Below, in pieces: positions 36,501 to 43,789 of a DNA stretch of 64,000 nt; position 1 is the stretch's first letter, and each line of letters begins with the position of its first letter. The stretch comes from Alphaproteobacteria bacterium HGW-Alphaproteobacteria-18 (GTDB lineage: Bacteria; Pseudomonadota; Alphaproteobacteria; Caulobacterales; Hyphomonadaceae): contig PHEH01000015.1 of assembly GCA_002841155.1 (NCBI GenBank), forward strand, positions 108,173 to 172,172, given 5' to 3'. Under the pieces are notes generated by a model, which was not told where the DNA came from, did no database searches, and saw only the letters and a program-made list of their open reading frames with translations. Position numbers and translations under genes: made by a program.

Positions 36501-37888
36501 TGCGCAATATCTATCTGATCTTCCGGCGCGATTATCTGGGCTATGTCAAAGCCTGGGGTTTCTGGCTGAGCCTGGCCGCGGTGCCACTCTTTCTGATCAT
36601 CGGAGCGAGCTTCGGATATTTTGCGGCGACGTCGTCGCCGGTGCGCTATTTTGCGGTGATCGAGCCGGCGCGTGTCCATGCCGATGCCATTGAAAGCGAG
36701 TTCCAACGGCGCAGCGCCGCCGCTGCCGAGGAAGCCAGGGCGCTGGCCGAGCAGATGAATATTCCGCTGGCCGAGGCCGAAGACCAGCTGGCCGACTCCG
36801 CCGGCAGCCGGAAATTCTATGAAGTGCCCGCCCCGGCGCGCACGCTGGAAGAGTTGCGGCCCTGGCTGACGGGGGAGCGGACGGTGCCCGGCCCGGCAGG
36901 CGAGCGGCCGCTGTTTGCGGTGTTCATCCTCTCAGACGATGGCAGCCAGCTCGAATACTGGAGCGGGGACGTGAATATCGATACGCTGCAGCGCACGGCG
37001 GAAATCGCGATGCGCGATCTCAGCCGGCGCGGCGCGCTGGAGGCTTCCGGCCTCAATCCCGATTTCCTCAAACGCGCTGATGACGCGGCCGTCAAAGTGC
37101 CCGCCTTCCGCCTCAACGCAACGCAGGCCGGGGAGAGTGGGGCGGAAGTGACGATGGCCGACCGTGCACCGACAATTGTGTCTGCCGCGCTCGCCTATTT
37201 CCTCTGGCTGATGATTTTCTCGATCATCCAGTATCTGCTGATGGGGACGATCGAGGAGCGGTCCAACAAGATCTTCGATACGCTCCTGACCTCCGTGCAG
37301 CTGCCCCAGCTGCTGGCGGGGAAGATGCTGGCGGTGTTTGCGGTGACCTCCACCATGATGCTGTCCTGGTCACTGTTCGGGATCATCGGCTCGGCCGTTT
37401 CGGCGAGCCAGGTGCCGGGGATGGGCGACATGATTCAGCCTTTCCTGGCGGCGGCGACGGACCCGAAGCTGATCATCCCGGGGCTGATCAGTTTCGTGCT
37501 CGGCTATATTCTCTATGGCGCGCTGTTCATGGCGCTCGGCTCGCTGTGTGACACGATCCAGGAAGCGCAGACCCTGCTCAGCCCGATGATGATCCTGCTG
37601 ATGCTGCCGATGTTTGCGATTTTTGTGGCGTTTCAGGACCCGGGCTCACCCATCGTCGACATCGCCTCCTGGTTCCCGCTGTTTACGCCCTTCCTGCTGA
37701 TCCTGCGGATGCCGCACGATCCGCCGATGTGGGAAGTGCTGGCGCAGATGGGGATGATGGTGGTGGTCACCTTCCTCGTTGTCTGGGGCGCAACCAAGGT
37801 CTACCGCGCCGGCGCCGTGCACGGGGCCGGGATCGGCGAACTCGGCGGGATGCTGAAGCGGGCTGTGGGGATCAGGGCGAAGGCCTGA
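36500..37888 (+). CDS. ABC-2 type permease (NatB-like)
   Basis: 462 residues. One N-terminal transmembrane helix (about 20-45) is followed by a long extracytoplasmic domain (about 46-225), then five or six helices (about 230-440). This is the ABC-2/NatB layout. The block MGTIEERSNKIFDTLLTSVQLPQLLAGKML is the conserved cytoplasmic coupling region. It starts within the TGATG overlap with the ATPase gene, so the proteins surely act together. Confidence 0.9.
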   Translation: MRNIYLIFRRDYLGYVKAWGFWLSLAAVPLFLIIGASFGYFAATSSPVRYFAVIEPARVHADAIESEFQRRSAAAAEEARALAEQMNIPLAEAEDQLADSAGSRKFYEVPAPARTLEELRPWLTGERTVPGPAGERPLFAVFILSDDGSQLEYWSGDVNIDTLQRTAEIAMRDLSRRGALEASGLNPDFLKRADDAAVKVPAFRLNATQAGESGAEVTMADRAPTIVSAALAYFLWLMIFSIIQYLLMGTIEERSNKIFDTLLTSVQLPQLLAGKMLAVFAVTSTMMLSWSLFGIIGSAVSASQVPGMGDMIQPFLAAATDPKLIIPGLISFVLGYILYGALFMALGSLCDTIQEAQTLLSPMMILLMLPMFAIFVAFQDPGSPIVDIASWFPLFTPFLLILRMPHDPPMWEVLAQMGMMVVVTFLVVWGATKVYRAGAVHGAGIGELGGMLKRAVGIRAKA

Positions 37889-37914
37889 TAACCGACCCGT
37901 TCACAGGGAAGCGC

Positions 37915-38553
37915 TCAGTAGGCGACCTGTGCCGTGCCCAGGATCAGCTTGCCCGGATAAGACACAACCGGCTGTCTGGCCGGCGTGTTCCGGCGTAAGC
38001 GTTGCAGCCAGGCGCCGTAATCGAGGTTGGGCAGGCGCGGCGTTGGCAGCATGGCGAGGGCGTCCAACACGATGTCCTGCCGCTTGGATGTCAGGGAGAA
38101 GGTTTGCGCGCGGCGGCCATGTGCGTCGATTTCGGTAAACTCTGCCACGCAACCTTCGCGCTGGAACTGCACCGTGCGTTTGGAGACTGTGAACGTAACG
38201 GCCTCGCGGTCCAGCCAGGAGATGACATCACCGGGCACCAGAATGCGCTGCGGCAACTGCGCCATCGGGAAAGCTCCCTGCAAGGCGCGCACAAGGCTGC
38301 GCCGTAACGGATATTCCGAATGCGTCAGAACAACCCAAGCTGACAGCGGGCCATCCTCGCCGGTTTTTTGGAGAATCTCGCAAGCCGTTGCGCCGTGCAG
38401 AACAATCAGCCAGCTGGGGCGGGTGGGCGAGAAGATATAGGTGTCTGTCCTGATCTCGGACACGCCGAGGCCGAACAGATGGTGGAGCGCCTCAATGTGC
38501 GGCATCTCCTGGGAGGGCCAGGCGCGATATTCAAAGAGGGTTGTGCGCGACAT
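37915..38553 (-). CDS. Hypothetical protein, possibly CYTH-like
   Basis: 212 residues from ATG 38553 (ATG 38568 is an alternative). TLFEYRAWPSQE at the start, TDTYIFSPT, and the later VAEFTEIDAHGRRAQTF hint at the antiparallel-strand tunnel of CYTH/triphosphate-metalloenzymes, with charged residues alternating. The canonical ExExK is not exact, so this is weak. There is no signal peptide. It converges with the ABC permease gene and lies downstream of the rpsU terminator on the same strand. Confidence 0.55.
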   Translation of the reverse strand: MSRTTLFEYRAWPSQEMPHIEALHHLFGLGVSEIRTDTYIFSPTRPSWLIVLHGATACEILQKTGEDGPLSAWVVLTHSEYPLRRSLVRALQGAFPMAQLPQRILVPGDVISWLDREAVTFTVSKRTVQFQREGCVAEFTEIDAHGRRAQTFSLTSKRQDIVLDALAMLPTPRLPNLDYGAWLQRLRRNTPARQPVVSYPGKLILGTAQVAY

Positions 38554-38666
38554 AGGGGAACCTGACATTTTCGTAAGAAGGTCTGGGTTCAGAACGATCC
38601 AAGCGCGAAGGGGTTCCATCGGGGCGGAAAAAACAGAGTCAAAACAGGCACCAGGGCCCCGCCCAA

Positions 38667-38703
38667 AAGAAAACCCCGCCAGAGGCTCTGGCGGGGTTTT
38701 CTT
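38667..38703 (-). terminator. Terminator after rpsU
   Basis: A perfect inverted repeat AAGAAAACCCCGCCAGAG (38667-38684) and its complement (38686-38703), with A/T-rich flanks giving T-runs in both directions. It lies 36 nt past the rpsU stop. Confidence 0.93.
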
Positions 38704-38739
38704 GTCTCCAGGCGGCGATGGACCGCTAGATCAGGTGTC

Positions 38740-38949
38740 CTACACGATACCTTCGCGCTGGGCGCGCTTGCGAGCAAGTTTGCGGGCCCGGCGCACGGCT
38801 TCGGCACGCTGGCGAGCTTTCTTCTCGGAAGGCTTTTCGAAATGCTGACGGGCTTTCATTTCCCGGAACAAACCTTCGCGCTGCATCTTCTTTTTCAGCG
38901 CGCGCAGGGCCTGCTCGACATTGTTATCGCGGACGACGATCTGTACTAT
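38740..38949 (-). CDS. rpsU: 30S ribosomal protein S21 with apparent ATA start
   Basis: Reading [20 protein letters not shown] through [10 protein letters not shown], this is unmistakably S21. The codon before Val is ATA (38949-38947), with GGAG 7 nt upstream. In this frame no ATG, GTG or TTG exists between the upstream stops (TGA near 38995) and an internal Met at residue 22, inside the conserved helix. ATA therefore seems to be the initiation codon; CTG at 38982 is the only other candidate. Product 69 residues. It is divergent from COQ9, a common alphaproteobacterial arrangement. Confidence 0.88.
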   Translation of the reverse strand: MVQIVVRDNNVEQALRALKKKMQREGLFREMKARQHFEKPSEKKARQRAEAVRRARKLARKRAQREGIV

Positions 38950-39084
38950 GGGACTTCTCCATCGGGTTCTTTCGGGCGCCAGGCACCCGGGAAATCATTA
39001 GTTGCGGGCCTGACAGCCTAAGAAGCGGGGCCTATATCACGGGAAATCGGCTTTGGCCAAGCCCTTTGAGCTGGGAATCGACAC

Positions 39085-39702
39085 ATGATTACGCCGCCTT
39101 CTGCACTGCTTCGCCGCCGCTGGCTCGATACGCTGCTTCCGGAGGTCGTTTTTGACGGCTGGAGCGAGGCGGCTGCGACGGCTGCTGCGGGCAAGGCGGG
39201 GCTGACTTCGGGCGAGCAGGCCCTGGCTGCGCCGCGCGGAGTCATTGATCTGATCGAAGGCTTTTTTGATGACGCTGAAGCGCGCGCCAGAGAGGCGCTG
39301 GCGGGTGAAGATATGACGGGCCTGCGTGTGCCCGATAAGGTGAAGCGGGGCGTGCTGGCCTGGTTGGCTGAGCTGGAGCCCCACCGTGAGGCGGTGCGCC
39401 GCGCAGCCGCCCGAGGCTTCCTTCCCTGGGGCGCAGGCCCGGCGCTGCAGCGCAGCTGGAAAGTGGCCGACATGGTTTGGACGGCGGCGGGCGATACATC
39501 GGAAGATTATAACCGCTATTCCAAGCGCGGCCTGCTGGCGAGCGTGTTGCCGGCCATCGTACTGCACTGGGCAGATAATCCGTCTCCGGAAGATCTGGGC
39601 GCCTTTGTTGACCGTCGGCTTTCACATGCGTCCGGGGTCGGACGAACGGCTGGGCGATTCGTGAAGCCGTTCCTCGATCGGATGCCACAGAAATACAGCT
39701 GA
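39085..39702 (+). CDS. COQ9-family protein (ubiquinone biosynthesis)
   Basis: 205 residues. It has the COQ9 pattern: an N-terminal TetR-like helical part (LLRRRWLDTLLPEVVFDGWSEAAATAAAG), then LAALEPHR-type and AADMVWTAAGDTSEDYNRYSKRGLLASV-type motifs, here seen as KVADMVWTAAGDTSEDYNRY. In eukaryotes COQ9 binds lipid and helps COQ7 hydroxylate a ubiquinone precursor. The position divergent from rpsU is typical of alphaproteobacteria. Confidence 0.93.
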   Translation: MITPPSALLRRRWLDTLLPEVVFDGWSEAAATAAAGKAGLTSGEQALAAPRGVIDLIEGFFDDAEARAREALAGEDMTGLRVPDKVKRGVLAWLAELEPHREAVRRAAARGFLPWGAGPALQRSWKVADMVWTAAGDTSEDYNRYSKRGLLASVLPAIVLHWADNPSPEDLGAFVDRRLSHASGVGRTAGRFVKPFLDRMPQKYS

Positions 39703-39752
39703 ACCACACCGTGCGGCGCGTCTGAAAGTTCTTTATTTTCAGGGGGTTGGGT

Positions 39753-39837
39753 TGTCGGACGGTGGCGCTACAAACACCCCAGGGGGCTGGGGGGGCTGAT
39801 GGGTCCGGGGCGCTTGCGTAAGTCCTCCGTCCGACAC
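39753..39837. repeat. Inverted repeat upstream of the DUF2794 gene
   Basis: TGTCGGACGG (39753-39762) recurs in inverted form (CCGTCCGACA, 39827-39836) about 64 bp away, within a G-rich stretch with CAGGGGG runs. There is no coding signal here. It could be a looped operator or a fragment of a dispersed repeat. Confidence 0.45.
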
Positions 39838-39969
39838 CCATAAGATGGCTGCCCGATGCGGCGGGGGCAAGGCCGAAATGCGGTGAAACCGAGTCTGCGG
39901 GATTAATTCTGCGTTAGCTCTACAAGGGGCTGGACGCGAAGGAAAAGCTGTGACGAAACTGTAACCGAG

Positions 39970-40305
39970 ATGACGGATTCTTTCCACAGGAAACCTGCGC
40001 CAGACCCGGTCGTTGCCTTCCAGAAGGCAGAGATGCAACCCATCCTTGATGTCTATGGCCGCCTCGTGATTGCGGGCGAGGCACGCGACTATGCGATCGG
40101 CATGGAACCGGACGTGGCGACCTTCGCGATATTCCGGCGTCACGCCGAAAGCCCCACCTGGCGAATCGAAAAAGAACCCGCCCTCGCCAACCGTCAGGGC
40201 CAGTATGCCGTGTACGGGTCAGCCGGGCAGGTGCTGCGCCGGGGGCGCGATCTGAAACAGGTGCTGCGCGTGTTCGAGAGCCGCCGGTTCAGCATCGTTC
40301 GCTGA
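39970..40305 (+). CDS. DUF2794 domain protein
   Basis: 111 residues. The block QPILDVYGRLVIAGEARDYAIGMEPDVATFAIFRRHAESPTWRIEK is diagnostic of DUF2794, a family largely confined to alphaproteobacteria. It has no signal peptide and no membrane segment. Function unknown. The intergenic region upstream (267 nt) is G-rich and has an inverted repeat. A 13-bp inverted repeat follows about 58 nt after its stop. Confidence 0.9.
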   Translation: MTDSFHRKPAPDPVVAFQKAEMQPILDVYGRLVIAGEARDYAIGMEPDVATFAIFRRHAESPTWRIEKEPALANRQGQYAVYGSAGQVLRRGRDLKQVLRVFESRRFSIVR

Positions 40306-40362
40306 CACTGGCCAGATAGGCATGCCCAGGCGCCCTGACAGTTTTTCCACAGCCATGCCCAC

Positions 40363-40403
40363 AACAAAGGGTTAACAGTGCGTTTGCCGTTTAACCCTTT
40401 GTT
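40363..40403 (+). terminator. 13-bp inverted repeat after DUF2794 gene
   Basis: Arms AACAAAGGGTTAA (40363-40375) and TTAACCCTTTGTT (40391-40403) are perfectly complementary, with a 15-nt loop. The stem is A/T-rich at its base and has only a short T stretch. It may be a terminator or an operator upstream of the SOS-type promoter. Confidence 0.5.
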
Positions 40404-40420
40404 TACCAAAAACTTCTTGC

Positions 40421-40471
40421 GAACCAAACTGGAACATCATAAGAACATCTCATCAGGAACGGAGCAAGAAC
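40421..40471 (+). promoter_or_regulatory. Multiple LexA boxes (GAAC-N7-GAAC)
   Basis: GAAC occurs at 40421, 40432, 40443, 40457 and 40468. The first three are separated by exactly 7 nt (two overlapping boxes), and the last two again by 7 nt. GAAC/GTTC direct repeats with N7 spacing are the alphaproteobacterial LexA operator. The array covers the expected promoter and ends at the ATG of the next gene (40472). Confidence 0.85.
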
Positions 40472-40810
40472 ATGTTCGGCCAAGTGAGCTTTCGCGGTAA
40501 GTCAGGCAAGGCGTGGAAATTTCAGCGTACGGCGGCAGATGCCCCGTGGGCGCGCAGTGCCGGTGTGGTGATTTTTGCAGCCCAGGATGCCTGTGGCTGG
40601 CGGGTTTACCGGGTCATGGAACTGACCGGTCGCCCGCATGACATCCAGCCCATCTGGGCGCTGGCAGAAGCAGAGCGCTACGGCGCAAATGCGGTCTTCC
40701 TGGCGCTGGAGTTTGACGGCGGGCAGCGCCAGTCGATGGTCGCTGATCTTGAGGCGGGCTTCATGCCGGTCTGCCGGTCCAGCCAGGAACCTGTCCGGCT
40801 TGCGGCCTGA
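40472..40810 (+). CDS. Predicted SOS-regulated protein of unknown function
   Basis: 112 residues, MFGQVSFRGKSGKAWKFQRT at the start, no signal peptide, no membrane helix. The middle reads like a small alpha/beta domain (AGVVIFAAQDACGWRVYRVMEL, then PIWALAEAERYGANAVFLALE). I do not recognise a family. The gene starts immediately at the end of a multi-box LexA operator, so DNA-damage induction is very likely. It stands alone between the DUF2794 gene and a convergent DUF885 gene. Confidence 0.8.
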   Translation: MFGQVSFRGKSGKAWKFQRTAADAPWARSAGVVIFAAQDACGWRVYRVMELTGRPHDIQPIWALAEAERYGANAVFLALEFDGGQRQSMVADLEAGFMPVCRSSQEPVRLAA

Positions 40811-40844
40811 TCAGCGCTGATTTTTATGCCGCGCAGGGCAGGGA

Positions 40845-42728
40845 TCAGTTCTCGACCTGCGCGGTGTACCAGCGGGTTACGTCTTCTTCGACCATGCTGA
40901 GCGGGCGCGGGCCGCCCGCCAGGATGATCCGGTGGAATGCCTTGGCATCAAACCGTGGCCCGAGCACGCGGATGGCGCGCTCCCTGAGATCCAGAATCCT
41001 TTCGCGGCCTAGCCAGTAGGCGGCGGCATATCCCGGACGAACGGTGTAGCGGTCGACCTCATCGGCGCTTTTTGCGGCGCTGAGGCCTGTTGTCTCGGCA
41101 AGATAGGTAATCGCCTGATCGCGGGTCCAGCGCTCATTATGAATGCCGGTATCGGCGACAAGCCGCGCCGCGCGCAGCAGCATCGACTGCAAGTATCCGA
41201 TGCGGCTGAGCGGGTCATCGGAATAGAGGCCCAGCTCATCGGCCAGCGTTTCGGCATAGGAAGCCCAGCCTTCGCCATACGCGACGTTCCAGATGACTTG
41301 CCGTGCGAGTGGCAGGCTGGCTTCGCTGCGCGTGACGCTGCCTTCCAGGTGATGGCCAGGAACGAGTTCGTGGAAAGCAAGCGCGGCCAGGGAAAAGTCT
41401 GGCCAGTCAGACAGGCGCGCAAGATTGATCTCAACGCGCGCTGACGCGCTGCCGCTTAGCGTGCGGGGCAGGTAGGCGGCCGGTGGCAGGAAGCCTTCAA
41501 ATTCCGGCGGCACCATGCGCAGCCCTGCCTTCTCTGGCAGGGTGAAGTCGAACTGTCCTGACAATGCAGCCTCGGCCCGGTCGGCATGATTCAGGATGCG
41601 CCCGATCAGGGCTGCGCGCCCTTCTTCCGTATCCGGGTAAATCTGTTCCGGCTGGCTTGCCAGGAAGGCGAGGCGCGCGCCGACGGTTCCCTCGGTCAGG
41701 CCAAGCGCGGCCAGCGCGCGGTCAGTTTCGGCCAGCAGCGCGTCAACCTCGCGCTTGCCGCGTTCGTGCAGGCCGGCAGGTGAGGCATCATCACCGGTAT
41801 AGGCCTTGAGAGCCGCAGCATAATAAGCGGCCCCTTCGGGGAGTTGCCAGACACCGGGCAGTTCCGGCGCTGTATTGGCAAGCCTGCTCAGGCTGTCGGC
41901 GAACGCCTGATAGGCCGGGCGGATATTTTCAGCGGCGACCTGGCGCACATTGGCCAATAGCTGGTCGCGTTCGTCGGGCGTGAGATCGCTGATTCCGGGG
42001 GCAAGGTTTTCAAAGGTTACGACCGAAGGGCTCCGCTCCGGCGGCACCGCGGCAGCGGCGGTGGCCAGGGTATGCATCCGCCTCAGGATGGGGGCAGGCG
42101 GGATGGTTCCGGCCCGCGCATCGGCTTCCAGGCGCCGCCGGTCATCCTCGATAGCGTCTGCAAATTGCGCCATGCGGTCTGCAAATGCGCGCGCGTCCGC
42201 CGGGGTCCGCAGGGGATGGAACCGGGCGAGCAGGTCGGGCACGTCCAGATAGGCGCCTCGGGTATGGTCGGCGACATAGGGGTAGGAGGCGCCAAGGGCA
42301 GACGTCCCGTGGCCAGCCATGAACAGCGTCTCGGCCGTTTCATGGGAAGCGATGATGGTGTCGAGATGGCGCGCGAGCGCGCTGCCCCGTGCCGGGCGGG
42401 TGATGCGCACCAGCAGGTCACGCGTTTCCATCCGGGAAAGGCGCGCGCGCTCATAGGCTGCCTGCGAGCGGTCTGTGAGATGGCGATTATAGGCAAAGCC
42501 TGCATCGGCCTCGGGCAAGCCCAGTCTTGTGGCGAGTTCCGGGTCGCGCGCGACTTCGTTCTGGGCAACAGTTGTGAGCGTGCGTTCGATCTCACGGGCA
42601 ACGCGGCGCGGGGTACCCTCCGGGTCGGCGCGGGGGGTGCAGCCTGCCGCAAGGATAGCAACCAGAAGGGCTGTGCAAAGCCCAGACGGGAATAGGCTCG
42701 CAGTTCTGCGTCCGGTTACGGCGTGCAT
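40845..42728 (-). CDS. DUF885 metallopeptidase-like lipoprotein
   Basis: 627 residues with a lipoprotein signal (AAGC, Cys about residue 29). DUF885 proteins have a thermolysin/M32-like fold; the motif FHELVPGHHLEG carries the metal-binding HExxxGHH pattern. Near the C-terminus, the PGYAAAYWLGRERILDLRERA block is also typical. It is probably a periplasmic or surface-anchored peptidase or carboxypeptidase-like enzyme. Single gene, divergent from SapC. Confidence 0.88.
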   Translation of the reverse strand: MHAVTGRRTASLFPSGLCTALLVAILAAGCTPRADPEGTPRRVAREIERTLTTVAQNEVARDPELATRLGLPEADAGFAYNRHLTDRSQAAYERARLSRMETRDLLVRITRPARGSALARHLDTIIASHETAETLFMAGHGTSALGASYPYVADHTRGAYLDVPDLLARFHPLRTPADARAFADRMAQFADAIEDDRRRLEADARAGTIPPAPILRRMHTLATAAAAVPPERSPSVVTFENLAPGISDLTPDERDQLLANVRQVAAENIRPAYQAFADSLSRLANTAPELPGVWQLPEGAAYYAAALKAYTGDDASPAGLHERGKREVDALLAETDRALAALGLTEGTVGARLAFLASQPEQIYPDTEEGRAALIGRILNHADRAEAALSGQFDFTLPEKAGLRMVPPEFEGFLPPAAYLPRTLSGSASARVEINLARLSDWPDFSLAALAFHELVPGHHLEGSVTRSEASLPLARQVIWNVAYGEGWASYAETLADELGLYSDDPLSRIGYLQSMLLRAARLVADTGIHNERWTRDQAITYLAETTGLSAAKSADEVDRYTVRPGYAAAYWLGRERILDLRERAIRVLGPRFDAKAFHRIILAGGPRPLSMVEEDVTRWYTAQVEN

Positions 42729-42834
42729 GACACTTATATTACTCGGTTTTCACTGCAATTGAGACTGTTTCGGGAGTTGTGGCCATAGTTTATTTCCGTT
42801 ACTTCTGCGCCAAAATTCCGAGGAGCCACGTAAC

Positions 42835-43629
42835 GTGACAACGCCTATCCAGACTGACGGCCCAGCCGCACTTTCCGGTCAAGTCCTGTTCTACAAGAAT
42901 CCGCAGCCGCTTTCTGCGGAAGAGCATGGCGGTCTTGGCGTAAAGCAGATCCCCCAACCGTTCAGCTTCCTGCGGGAAGCGCATGCTGTTCCGGTAACGG
43001 TCACCGAGTTTGGGATCGCGGCGGCTTCCTACCCCGTCATCTTTGTCGGTGAAGAGCGCACGCCGGTTTGCGTCATGGGTGTCCGTCAGGGGCAGAACCT
43101 TTATGTGAACGCCGAGGGTATGGTTCTTGAGGACCACTACATCCCGGCTTTCGTGCGCCGTTATCCGTTCGTGTTCGCAGCCGATGATGGCTCCGACCGC
43201 CTGCTGCTCTGCGTCGACCGCGCCGCGCCGATGGTTTCCAACCAGCCGGAAGTGCCTTTCTTCCAGAACGGCCAGCCGACCCAGTTCACCAATGATGCCA
43301 TCGAGTTCTGCAAGGAATTCGAACGTCAGCGCCGCGCCACGGTCGATTTCGTGAAAATCATCCGCGACATGGACCTGTTCGAGCAGAAAACCGTGACCTT
43401 CCAGCCGCGTGACCCGCAGGGCAACGCCACTGGACCGGCCCAGAAGGTTGCTGATTATTGGGCGATCTCTGAAGAGCGCCTTGGCCAGCTGAGCCCTGAG
43501 AAATTCCTTGAGCTGCGCAATAACGGCGCGCTGGGTGCCTGCTATGCCCACCTCGTCTCGCTGCTGAACTGGACCAAAGTGGTAAACCGCGCTGTGCGTA
43601 CCCCGCCGCCGGGTGAAGCGGTCTCCTGA
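42835..43629 (+). CDS. SapC family protein
   Basis: 264 residues from GTG 42835 with GAGGAG 9-10 nt upstream. The N-terminal part YKNPQPLSAEEHGGLGVK and FSFLREAHAVPVTVTEFGIAAASYPVIF are the SapC signature. The domain was named from Campylobacter S-layer-associated proteins, but proteobacterial members are cytosolic-looking and unassigned. No signal peptide here. A strong terminator follows, so it is a single-gene unit. Confidence 0.9.
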   Translation: MTTPIQTDGPAALSGQVLFYKNPQPLSAEEHGGLGVKQIPQPFSFLREAHAVPVTVTEFGIAAASYPVIFVGEERTPVCVMGVRQGQNLYVNAEGMVLEDHYIPAFVRRYPFVFAADDGSDRLLLCVDRAAPMVSNQPEVPFFQNGQPTQFTNDAIEFCKEFERQRRATVDFVKIIRDMDLFEQKTVTFQPRDPQGNATGPAQKVADYWAISEERLGQLSPEKFLELRNNGALGACYAHLVSLLNWTKVVNRAVRTPPPGEAVS

Positions 43630-43655
43630 TCCTGCCTCAGGCATACATTCCGGAT

Positions 43656-43683
43656 CGGCCCTCCTTTCCCGGAGGGCCGTTTT
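43656..43683 (+). terminator. Terminator after sapC-family gene
   Basis: CGGCCCTCC (43656-43664) and GGAGGGCCG (43671-43679) with a 6-nt loop, then TTTT. Confidence 0.88.
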
Positions 43684-43789
43684 CGTTTGCGCAGGGCGCG
43701 GCATCACGAACCGGAGAGCGGGGGTTTCCCCGGCCCGGTGCCCGGCGCATATGTTCCGGGGTGTATGATTTCTGACGGAGCTGCTGCGG

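Noticed and set aside
40340..40356. DnaA-box-like TTTTTCCACAG
   Set aside because: A single imperfect match to TTATCCACA without a cluster or an origin context.
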